Below, one piece after another: positions 1 to 12,400 of a stretch of 40,819 nt of DNA. Numbering within the stretch: the stretch's first letter is position 1; the number at the start of each line of letters is the position of its first letter. The position numbers and the translations under genes are program-made. Below the pieces are notes generated by a model. It was not told the origin of the DNA and made no database searches. It worked only from the letters and a program-made list of their open reading frames with translations. The stretch is from a virus: IMG/VR virus record IMGVR_UViG_3300020182_000073, positions 1 to 40,819 of that record. One strand, given 5' to 3'.

Positions 1-396
1 AGATGCATTATGAACATCTATTAGGTCTGACAGATTAGCAACTGCAATTCTTGCATCTGCTCTTGCATCAGTGTAATATAAGTTGCTGCCTTCTGTTATA
101 TTTCCAGTGTTGAACTCAGTGAAGTCAACTGCAATAGAACCTGAGGTGATACTAATGCCAGTACCGGCACTAAAGTGCGCCCTTACCTGGTCTTCGTTTG
201 GTCCTGTGTAGGTTAATACTTTTGTTATACTGTTCCATGCTAGGCTACCATCACCGCCTGCGTCAACTACTGAGTTAATTCCTGAACCACTATTCGACTC
301 TATTGTAGTAACTCTTGTATTCAGATCAGTAAAGTTACCGTCCATTTCTGCATGTGTTAATGCAAAACCTTTTGTATTTCTCAACGTAATGGCCAT
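1..396 (-). CDS. Tail-fibre-like structural protein, N-terminal part (runs off the window)
   Basis: An open frame on the minus strand starts at ATG 394-396 and continues without a stop to base 1, so only the first 132 residues are visible. The start is supported by GAGGA about eight bases upstream and by a late promoter at 432-439. The protein opens MAITLRNTKGFALTHAEMDG and later has the motif LYYTDARADARI. This is typical of phage fibre proteins that carry a short N-terminal attachment segment followed by repetitive beta structure. It lies directly after the giant baseplate/fibre gene, which suits a distal fibre or fibre-attachment role. The fibre class is inferred from motif style and position; the receptor-binding end is outside the window. 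Confidence 0.7.
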   Translation of the reverse strand, partial: MAITLRNTKGFALTHAEMDGNFTDLNTRVTTIESNSGSGINSVVDAGGDGSLAWNSITKVLTYTGPNEDQVRAHFSAGTGISITSGSIAVDFTEFNTGNITEGSNLYYTDARADARIAVANLSDLIDVHNAS

Positions 397-431
397 TTAA
401 TTTTCCTCAAAAATAATATTACACTTTTATA

Positions 432-439
432 TATTTATA
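432..439 (-). promoter_or_regulatory. T4-type late promoter (TATAAATA)
   Basis: The exact T4 late promoter octamer TATAAATA reads on the minus strand, immediately downstream of the stop codon of the giant gene and 35 bases before the fibre-like gene's start. The known T4 late sigma factor gp55 recognises this sequence, and a gp55 homologue is encoded at 30128-30964. Confidence 0.75.
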
Positions 440-441
440 CA

Positions 442-3400
442 TCACGGGTCTTGTGTATAACCCGGATTAACGTAGTCTTCTTGCACAAAAGAAAGATCCG
501 ACGGTGTATTTTCAACATACCCTTCGTCAACATACCCTTCGTCAACATAGATATCATCAACTCCTGCAAATGTCAATGGGAAAGATATACCTTTTTTATC
601 TTTGATAAACTGTGCAGCTTTAGTTAATGATTGCTGCAACCCTTTTCCATCTGATGGTGTACCAGATCCTTTATTATACCAGGTATTACATTTTGAGTCA
701 GGAACTAATTTATTCATATTAAGAACTATTGTTCCTGTTGTATGTTCTGATGCACCAGTTCCGGCGACACCTCTCCTAATTTGTCCTAGTATATTTCCAT
801 TCTTGGTCCAGTATGTGATTCTTTCCCCATTAATAGATATAACCCCAGGAGTTTTTCCAACCGGAGTTGGAAATTCGGATGCATCTTTTAACTCAATCTC
901 AGTGGCAGTGAAACTTAAATCACGTGCTAATTCTGTTGCTTCTTCTTCTGCAATTCTATAATAATTAACATTTCCATTCATATCATTGAAAATACTATAC
1001 GTTGATTCGAAATTGTAAATGTTTTTATTCATTTCTGTTATAATAATTACACTAGTATCAGTAACTGATATCGAGTCTGCAAAATATAATGTTCTTCCTT
1101 TTGTTACATAATCGAGATTTGCAATCATTTTGGCACCATCAATTGATACAAACAATCTTTCTGCTATCTGTCCGTCACCGAGCTCATACTCAATGTCAAG
1201 TTCTGTTACAACGGAAATTCCGTCAAATTCGCTAACATCAAATGCAATATTATCAAAGCCGCCGATTTTTGTAGATGATAAAAACTGATCCGTACCAACA
1301 AATACCCTAGTTTCAAAGTGGTAACTATCATGATCGCTAAAACTTGTAACTGCTAACAAGTCGCCGCGGGCAGGAACAACTCCAAGTAATTCAATATCAT
1401 TTGTTGTTTCATTGATGGTGTAATCTGCATTACCTGTGTAGGTTATACTAACTCTTGCACCAACTTCAGGTGGTGTAAACATTGTAACAGTAGGTACTGA
1501 GGTGCCAGTTGGTGCTGACACAGTATAATCTTGTACCGGATTTAATTTTACATCGTCGACCCATACTCTAACTTGAGAATTTGTTAAACTTGTTATTGTT
1601 TTTTCTTTGGCTGTGTTTGGCAATTTAAAATCAACAGTCGATCCGTCGCTGTCGTAATAAGCAGTGTTACTCGGACGCAATCTAGAACCATTAAGTTCTG
1701 CAATCACTGTTGTGTCCTTTGGAAGATTATTTCTAATAACTTCATCTAATCTAACCACCACTTGGGAGTCTTCGAGTTGTTCGATTTGAGTGTAAACTTT
1801 ACTGATTGTGTTTTGGCTATTTCCGCTTAATAACATATGAATATGATCATTTAGTTGTGGTGTGATCGATAAAACAACGTAGGATATGTGATTGTTATTA
1901 CTGGTTATACTATGATCTACTTCTTTACCATTGACTAGTACTAGAGAATTTTTAATTCTACTATTTTCAATTTCAAGTGCAAAAATATTAGTAGTACCAT
2001 CACTAGTAAATGTTTTATTTGCAAGAATGTTTTCTCCGGTTTGCGCAATTCTTGTAATAGTTAAAATATCACCATCTGCTATCGGATTGTCAAATACTAT
2101 TTCGCCGGTTGTCCAATCAATGCTATATGCTCTATCCTGACTACCTTCATAATACCCACCTTCTACAGTAAACAATGGAATATTGTTATTAGTTTCAGCA
2201 ATTTTTCTATATCTCGGACCTGTTTCACTAGTGTATACCAAGAAGTAATCGCCAACATCTTCTTTACTAAAATTAAATCTAGTTTGTACACCATCGCCTG
2301 TATAGCTTGTTACACCAAACTTCGGAGAGTAGCCAGTGCTTCCGCTTAGTTGTGTTGGTAGTGTATGTACAAACATTTCTAGCGTATCGTACACACTTCC
2401 TGGTACATGTTCTTCTGGAGCATAACTATGATTAGGATCTAAGAATTTACCGCCGCTGGTAATAATATCCTCTGGTCTGGTGCCTAGTGCAGTATCGGTA
2501 AATCTACTGTAAATACCTTGATCGTAAGCACTAGGTAGTGAACTAGGTACACCTTCGATGGTTAAATCGTCAGGGTCAAATGCACCTATATCAAACCCTG
2601 AGCCACCTTCAAATCTATCATGTGCCCATTCCTCAAAAGTAAATTCTTTGTCAGGATCTCCAGAAAATCCTGGTCTATTAACAATGTCCGTACTCCATTT
2701 TTTAAAACTACTTAAAAGTTTATGTGTGCCACTATTCACTGATGTTATATTAACAACATTTAGTAATGCTTGATCTGTTGTTAATTTAAATTGTTTTGAG
2801 TTAACAACACTAACATAATATATTGTGTCGATAGCCAGGCCACCGATTGTAGCATTTCCGTTAGGATTGTAATATAATTTTTCTTCGTCGACAAATCCAT
2901 GATCAATTGATTCATCATTATCATTTTTAAATTCAAAAATATTACTTGTAATGTTAACATCAGTACTAGGATTAAATGTAGTTAGGTAAAGCGGGTCATT
3001 GCTATCTTCAATTGAAGATTTTTCAGTTGCACCCGAATCGAAACCTGAGTTTTTAGAAAATGCAACACCAAGTACTCTAGCACCCGGGAATACTGTTCCG
3101 TTAAACAGTTGCGCTGGATCATTTGCTAGCATACCGTCCACTGGTTTATACAATTTCCAAGTACGATCTAGATGACTAATAACTGATCCTGCTTCCAATT
3201 TGGTTAAGTTTGTAGTACTAAATCCACTTGTAGCACTTGTATAATCAACATCAACTGTGTAGAAAACATTGTTGTAGAACACTACATCGCCTGCATAGTA
3301 AGCAAAATTGTTTTTCCAGTTTAGTACACTTGGAGTATTATCAATTAAACTACCGTCGAGTGTTACTGTAGTTCCACTTATATCAATATTATTGATGCCG

Positions 3401-6400
3401 GCAGTTGTTCCTAGTGCACGTATTGCAGATTGTAGCGTAGATTGATGCAGACCGCGAACAGTATCTCTGCTGTCAAAGAACTGTACACGACTACGAACAA
3501 CACTAGTACAATCGCTAGACTTGTCACTGTCATTGTAGAATCTAAAGTTTGGCACATCTAATGCAGGGAATGTTGTGGTATCGTTGACCCAATTGCCGTT
3601 ACTGAAAATGTCAAGTACTAGGTCTAATACGCTTGCACCTGCATTACTTCTGGTTGTGCTTCTTGCAAAAATAGTTTCGTTACTTAAATCCACCGGTTGT
3701 CCTGCTGTTCCAGATCCAACTCCTACACCTGTTGCTATAAATTTTGTACCTGGTTTGTTTGAACTTGCGCCGATTTCTTTAAAGTTAGTAGTTCCGTTGC
3801 TAAGAATTTCATACTGCTCACCAATTACAAAACTTCCTGCGTTTATTGTATTTTTAAACTCAACTAGATATCCACTGTTACGGCTAACACGATCAAATTT
3901 AACTGTAGTGTTGAAACTACGAATCTTTTTATTAACTAGCACTGCACTTAGTTGAGCCGGATTATCGCTTTGCTCTTCTAATGTAACAGTAGGGGTACTA
4001 ATAAATCCGCTGCCTGGATTAGTTACTACAATACTAGTAATTTTATTAGCATTTAACACTGCCTTAGCAGTTGCGCCAGAGCCGCCGCCGCCGGATATTT
4101 TTACAGTAGGTGTAGTTAGGTACGTGCCGCCATCGTTTACAACAATGCTTCCAACTTCTAATTTATAGTTATCTGTCCAATCAGCCCATGGTGCTAGTAA
4201 CAATTTGTTATTGTCTTCGACTGTGCTTCCAGTTGGGCTTCGATAAGTGTTGCTGTTGAAACTATAATAACTGGGCAAATCAAAATCAGTTGTTTTTAAA
4301 TCTGCATTGTCGGTGCTGTTGTACTGTAGTACAAATTCACTGATTTTTGTATGATACGGTTTAGTTTCTTCAATATAATTTCTAATAAAGTCTTGGTTAT
4401 CTTTTTGATAAACTGTAACTTGTTGCAGAGCACGTTGCTGCTGATTTATTTTAATTAAACTAGTTTTAGTTGCAAAATCTAAGGATTTGTTTTTACTCAA
4501 TGCATATTTTAGCATATGAAGAAACCATTGGTTCTTTTCAATGGCATGTTCGTTAATAAAGAAATCTTCATACACAGCTCTAACAATTTTCTGTATTTCA
4601 AGACTTGGATTGTCGTCGTATAATTGCAATCCAAACCCATCTATATCAAAATTTAAGTTTAATAATTCTGTTTTATAAATGCTTTGATTAATTTTAAGTG
4701 TACTGTTTTCTTCTTGAACAGTTACCCACGAATCATTTTGTTTTTGCACAACCTTAAATAAACCTAACCCGTTGTCTTTAATTTTTACAAATTCGCCTTC
4801 GCTGGCAACAACACTGCGTAGATTGTATTCATATTCAACAACCTTGCTAAAGTTTCCTGGTACAACTACATTAGGATCAGTCCAGGTGACACGACTAATG
4901 TAGCGTGAGTTTTTATAAACTTGTACTCGTTTCTTAACCCATTCTTTGCTAGCTTGTAGTTCGTAAAGTACCCAACGATTCTTTGTAGTTTCGTCATTTT
5001 TAACAAATACAAGATAGCCAGTAACAAGAATGCCAGTTTCTAAGTATGTTAGTTCGACATAGTTATCTACTGCTTCGTCATATTCATGTGACTTTAGTTC
5101 TGGTTCACTTGCAAGTATATTATCAATATTCTTACTGTAAACAACTGGTGTTGTTTTCATAAACGAATTAAAATATTCCACAGCTTGCTTTACTGCATCT
5201 CTGCGATCAGTAAACATTGTCTGCCTAGGTCTGAAGTCAATGCCATATCTTAGATAACTGTTTAGTTTAATATCAGGAACTAGATTGCCGCTGGTGTCAG
5301 CACCTGCTAAACTATCAATGAGTTTTGTAATTAAATCTTCGTTAGCAACACTAGTCACATCACCTTCATTGATCAGTTGATATTCTTGATGAAGTAGATT
5401 ATTGTTTTTCTGAATATCATAGTCAATTGCTAATACTGTATTGTCTGTTAGTAAATCGTCGACATTGAATAAAGCGAATGTATTTGCTCCGGTAAACGCA
5501 ATAAACGGTACACCATTTAATGTTGGGTTAGAAATTAGATCTTCAATTTCATATATGCTGTAAATTCTATTTTCAGTATTTCTAGGTGCACGAGTTTTCC
5601 CTACAACCCAGAAATAATATTTTGTAACAAACTGTTGTGTAGTTTGATTAAATTCGGTAACAATATTAAAATTAGTAGGATTGTAAGGATATGCATCTGG
5701 GTTTTCGTCATCAAAATACTCTGACGGAGCAACATCACTTTCTGTCCATTCTGCACAAATAATTCTACTCCCTGGGAACGTAAATCCCCAGTTTGAACTG
5801 CTGTACTCTTCGCCGTCGTGATTGTATTCTACGTAACGCACTTGACTTAGATCCCACCACACTTTTCCTACATAGTCAGTACCCCAGGTTAATGCATTTC
5901 TAAGATTTTCAGTATTGCTATAAAATGCAGGGTCGATACTTGTTTGATAGGTAATTTCTTGCAACACACTACTAGTTACTTTACCTTTAATTGGGTCAAT
6001 GATATCAAGATTAGCTAATCTTTCATTTGTTTTAGAATCGTACAAGAATACACGATTAAACATATCTAAATCAACTTGCGGTTTTTCGTATCTTGTTAGT
6101 AGCCATGGCATTTTTTGTGTTGCATTTGTAAATTGATACACTACACCGCCTTCGGCTGTACTATCGTCACTGCCAGGTGCGCCTGCAATAATTGTATTTT
6201 TTGTAAATTCAATAGAATTTCCAAATTGATCTAAACTGTCGAGTTTATCAGTGTTTAATGATTCTGCAAAAACAAACTGTCCCGGATTATCAATACTCAG
6301 CTCAGGATTGCTTAGGAATTGATATATAAATACTCCTCCAGTTTGTGCTTTAGTGACACTAAATGATGTGCTGTTAGTATCAAATTTTGTTTTATTGTTG

Positions 6401-9400
6401 TCAAAAGTTTCAACTATAACTGCATCACTACGATCGGCACTAATTGCAATTAAGTCTGCTGTATTGTTTACTTTTACTACTTTACCAAAATTATTGTATG
6501 CTTTGTCTTGTGGACTATTAATTATTTGTCTAGCTACATAGACACTAATTCCCATGTCTGCAAAAAAGTCTCCAGTCTCTTGCACAAGATTTAATTTATC
6601 TGCATACACTTCACTGTCAGTTTCTACAGTAAGAATGTTCCCAACACTTAATGCAGTAACACCTGGAATATTTGCTGCATTAATTTTTGTAACCACATCA
6701 GATAGTGTGTCTGCTGCATCAAATGCAACTCTAAAATTGTTAAAGTACATTGCAGATCCTACGCTTACTGTTGGATTTTGTATTGTGCCGATTACTTTGC
6801 CAAAGAATTTTCCTTGATTTAAATATCTATATACACGGCCTGCGTCAATTGAGTCAACATCATGATATGGTGCACCAACATATAAACTACAGTCATTTGG
6901 ACATAAGTCAATACTATATCCGTATTGTGCACCAGACTGTGCATCTAATGCTGCGGTTATACTATGGTTTGTTACAAAGTTGTTTGTATCAATTTTAACA
7001 ATACTACCTCGACTTGGTGTTTCTGTAAAAGTGATAGTATTGGTGCCGTTGAATGTAAAATCTGTAGTTTCTACATCATCTACAAACACACGTGGTGTGC
7101 CTTGAATAGTTACACTTGCTGTAAAAATGTTAGTGCTTCCTGTGGCAAACTGATTTTCAACTGTCCTATTATAGACGTGCACTGTGCCAGCATTATTATT
7201 TGTAGCACTGATAATAATTTGATTAGCATCGGTACTGGTTACTACTCTATGACCAAAATCAGTTGCAGATGCTCCTGTAATAGTGTAAACATGATTAAAA
7301 TAATTTTTATAAGTTATACTAATAGAAACAACAGCAGGCGGAGTTGTAAACACAATATTGCTTCCTGAGATTGTGTATTCTTTAAACGGGATCATTAACT
7401 TATTTCCAACAATTACTTTAAGTTCATATATACTTGTTGGTTCATTTTCTAATGCAAATGTTGTTGTAGAGCCATTACCAACAGTATCTTCAGTAATTGC
7501 AAGCAATCCTTCTGTATCTAGTGTAACCATTTGGTAAGCATGTACTTTGTCTACACCAGGTTGTCCGATATACATCCATTTACCGTCGTTACTTATTGCA
7601 ATATCATTGCCAAATTTCCCATTAGCATCGTGTCCTGGTGCTGCCAAGGCTTGGTCAACGTAAAAACTGCCAAAGCGGTTTCTGCGCAGAATATGTACAT
7701 AGCCAATATTGCTGTTGCTCAATGGCGAACCTGCAGCGGCATATATATTTGATCCTGCTTCTAGTACACTACCAAATCCAACAATATCGTTACTTGGACT
7801 TAATAATTCACTATCTTCAATTAAAGCACCTGTGGTGATATTTCGTTGAAATGCCTGAACTTTGTTTGAAGATTCTGCACCAACAAGAACATAATTATTT
7901 CCGTTGTCGCCTGCTAAACTGTAACCAAAGCCGTCGTTTGCAGTTGATTCGCTGTCACTTAAACTCTGATCAAATGCAAATACATTTGAGTTTTTGTATA
8001 CGCCCCAGCCGCTGTTAGTTGCACTGTCGATGTATAGTTTGTCTTGATTCTTCCACCCTTTTGGGGGAACATTGTTGTTTGCATCTGATAGTGTATCAAA
8101 GTGAACTGTGTGTAAGTTATAAATTACTGCAACTAAGTCTTGGTTATCAAGAAATCCTCGATTATAGTTTGGTAAATCTGTTTGCACACTAATACTATTG
8201 CTGCCACTTTCGATAACTCTATAGTAACCTGTAAAATCAATTTCGCTTGGATCGCTGCTGGTATGCACTTTAATTAAAATATCATCGCCTGCTTCTAGTC
8301 CACTTACTTGTGTTGTAGTAAGAATTGCAATTCCTGATGGATCAGTTACAATACTACTAATACGTGCAGCATTAACAACTGTTTTGTAAACATTCCAATT
8401 ATCTTGTTTGTCGCTGCCGACCCAGATATACTGATCTTCTCCGATATTGTTATCAATATACGATCCTAATAAATCTAGTGTTGGACTAATATAATCAATT
8501 TCTGATTTCTGTGCATAACCTGCACTTGGTAAATTGTTAACACGTTTTTTTCTATCACGCATTGTAAATGCATTTTTATTATATGGCAATGGATGCACTA
8601 GAAGATCGTTTGATTTATAACCCACACGACCTGTTGTTTTGCTATCGTTATCGTCTAGCATTTCTATTAACAATGGAGATTTTTGTGTGTTATCATTATT
8701 AGGGATTTCTAATCTAATTTCAGTGGTATTACCAACTCCACCGAAGTTGCCACTTTTAATTGCCCACTGTTCAAAAAAGTCTGCTTGACTTTCAAAGTTG
8801 TCTAACTTTGCTCTTAACATTTTGTTAAGACTGTTGTTACTGCCTTTTTGTCTAATTAACCCTTGATAAAATTTAACTTGGCTAGTGTCACTAATTCCTA
8901 AATCATTTAGATATTCACGCTGCGAAAATCCTATTAATCCTTTTGCTAGTCTATCAGGATCAAGTTCAAGATTAGTTTCATTAAAGTCATAATATGACTT
9001 AGGCATGCCTGCCTTGTTAGCAAGGTTTGGTAGTAACTGATCAAATTGACTGTATTCAGTTATTAGCCAATCATTGCTGTTAAATTTTGTATGGCTAGTT
9101 ACACTCTCTTTAGCTGTATAATATTCACCTTTAAAAAGTACAATTTCACCTTTGCTATAGTTTCTACCTGCTTGCCACTGTGGTACATTATCTTCATTGA
9201 TAATAAATCCTGGTGCTCCAAATGTACCGTCCCAGGCAGATGTTCTAAATCCACTGATTCTAATTCTATATTGTCTATTACCACTCTCAGGCTGATAGAT
9301 AATATCGTTAAATTGTGTTTTGTTTTTAAACACAACTACGTGTTCCCAATCAACAACGTCAATGTCTGCTAGATAAATTGCAGTATCGTTTAGTGTTTCT

Positions 9401-12400
9401 ATACTAAAGTTTCTGCCGTCACGGTTGACAATATAGTTGTTTGGTTCTATAATAGCTTTATTGTTATCGTAAATTCTACTACCGTATGGGCGATTGCTAA
9501 TACTATCAACTGCACCTCGTACACTTCTAAAGTTTAATGTACTTCCAATTGGACTAAGACTAACACTGATGCCCTGATCCCATCCTTGTTGTGCCCAGAA
9601 TATAAATTCTTTTGCAGCAAGTTTCCAATTGTGCACTTCGTTTGAACCTTCAACTCGATTGTCAAATTTAAAGCCTTGGTTTTCAAGAAATCTACCGTAT
9701 CCTATTAAAAATTCAACTACATTTTCAACACTGTTTAATTCAGATCCGTATGCAAGAACAACATTCTCGTTGGTGCCAGTTGCAGATACTTCTACTGCGG
9801 TATTACCAACTTTAATAACTTGAGTATCACTGTTTTTACTTGCTACATTAACAATAAATGTTGGATCATTTAAATCATATCCACTAACTGTAAATCCGTT
9901 TGCACTTCTAGTAACAATAACACCACTGTAAACAACACTTTGTCTAGGACTACTTTTAAAAAGTTTAATATCGTAATCATCATCAGGAATTAAAATGCTA
10001 CTGTTGATACTATTAGGGCTACTCTGTTCAGCAAAGAACTTCAAAAACTTTTTATCTGTATATCCAGATGCTTTATAACTTAAACGCAATTGAATATTTC
10101 TAAGTTTATCACCAATAGCGTCTGTAATATTATAATTTAAACTGTTAGCGTATTCTGCAAGCCATGTTGTGTATCCGTTTGTTCTAGCAATAGTACCGTC
10201 AGTGTTTAATTCGCCATGTACTTGTTCAATTTTAGTTCTAGTACCAGTACTATTAAACTGCCACTGATTATTTTTAATAACTTGATCGTTTGTATCTCTG
10301 TACAATCCAAAATATTCTGCAGGTATTGAAAGTGCTAGTGCAATCTGAACTGCAAACGGATATTCACTACTGTGCTTCCATGCTGTTTCTACTGGATTGC
10401 CATCGCCGTACTTCCAGCTGCCATTTACAACATTACTGTTATTAACACTTAAACATTCATACGGGCTCAGCAATTCGCCGCTGTCATCGACCGGAATAAT
10501 GTCGCTTAACCCAGGTCTTTTGTAAACACTATCTATTGTAATGTTTCCTGGTTGTGCAATTTTACCTGCTTCAAGATCGTCCCATAATACTTTGTTGCCG
10601 CTGGTGTAAGGTGCGGGACCGTATACTTCTTCCCACCAAGTTGGTTTTGTTGTTTGCCCGAGCATTTCCCAAGGTCTTAGATTAGGTTGTTCTGTATCAT
10701 AAAAATGATTGTAAATACCTCTCCAGTATGCTGCTGGCATTGATTTACCAGTTAGTTTTTCATCAAATAATCTATAGTTCCAACTAAATTTGTCAAGACT
10801 CGAAACTTCAACAGTATCATTGATTTTAACATTGTTTTTGCCTAGCCAGCGACTAAAGTTCTGTGCAATAATATTATCAAACTCTGTTTTGCTATATGCT
10901 GTTTTTCTAAATGCGCCAGGAATATAACTATCAATATTGATTAAATCCTTATTGTAAGTTACTTTAACATTGTTATAAATGCGCTTTTCAAGTTCAAGAA
11001 TAATATTGTCTCTGAAATCTCCAAGCATTGCAATTTTGCTACCGTCGTGGCCTCTAATTACCTGATGTGTATTGTCTCCATATCCGTCAATAATAATCTC
11101 TGGTGAAAATAAAGGATACATTCCAAGTTTACTTGGAGTTGGCGGAATATGAAACCCATCTGTGCTGGTGTATTCTCTGATTTCTAGTTTATCGTCAATG
11201 TTTACTTCCAAGAATCTCATTGAGCTAGTGTCACCAGCAGGTCTAATTTTTAGTGTAATAACTATTCCGTCAATTGTATAATCTAGATTTTTAACTAATT
11301 GAGTACCGTTTAAGAAAACTAATACTGCACGATTGCTTGGAATTTTATCGTTGAATGTTTGGCTCAGGTAGTAAGTATCAATTTCAGTATTGTTTATTTC
11401 ATATGAAATTTCATTGTAGTCATTGCCTGACGGACACATATCGCTATGATAAAACGGGAACATCTCGTTTTTATTTGCAAACATTTCAGTTAACAACTCA
11501 TCTAAAGATGTACTAGAATCTGTTACATCAGTGTAACTTATTTCGCCGAGCATTCTATAAAATTTATTTTTAAATGTTTCGTATTCTCTTTGATTGTAAA
11601 GCAAACTTTCAATGAAATTTGCTTGAACATCATTTAAGAAAAGATTTGCCAAATGCGGAGCGCCTGCATTCTGAAGAATAGTACCGCCATTTAATTTAAC
11701 ATCTTTAAGATCTTTACTGTTGTTTAAACCTTGATAATTCCCGGACAAATCAGGAGTTTTTACAAATGTTTCAATGATGTGATTTCTCATCTGTCCGAGT
11801 GTAATTTCTACAATGTCAACATTTTTAGCATTATTCTCAAGGTTACTTGGAATTTCCCAATTATTGTTTTTACTAACTGTACTACTATAAATTTTTACAC
11901 TAATTTTATCAGTAGATTTTAAATCTTTAACAAAAACTAGACTGCCTACACCTCGTTCGACTTCAACATCGTATGTAGATTTGTCTATTGGTGTGTTGTT
12001 TTTATAAACAATAAGATGTGTTGGCGAAAGACTTTCTGGAATAATATCTAATTTAAATCTATTGGTTTGAGTTTCAGTTGCAAAAATAGTTTGTGTTTGG
12101 TATTGTTTACTCTTTTCAGATTTTTTACTCCATTGATTAATGTACTCAACTGTACCATCGGTGTTGTTTTTTCTTACTTTAAGACCTTTTGTTGTTGCAG
12201 TAATTGTATTTTCGTTGCTATCTTCATATACAAAGGTATCGTCATTGATAGAATCGCAGAAAACAATATCACCTACATTGTTAATACTTCTATAGCTTAA
12301 AGGAAATCCTAACTCAGTGTCGTTAGCTCCTGTGCCTTTTTTGTATCCAAAAAGTTTTGAGCCAAGGAAATTGCTTGCTTTATATGCCGAAGTATCACTA

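Noticed and set aside
6325-6332. TATAAATA on the plus strand within the giant gene
   Set aside because: It is antisense to a coding region with no plus-strand gene downstream; the sequence follows from the encoded FIYQF-type residues and AT-rich DNA.
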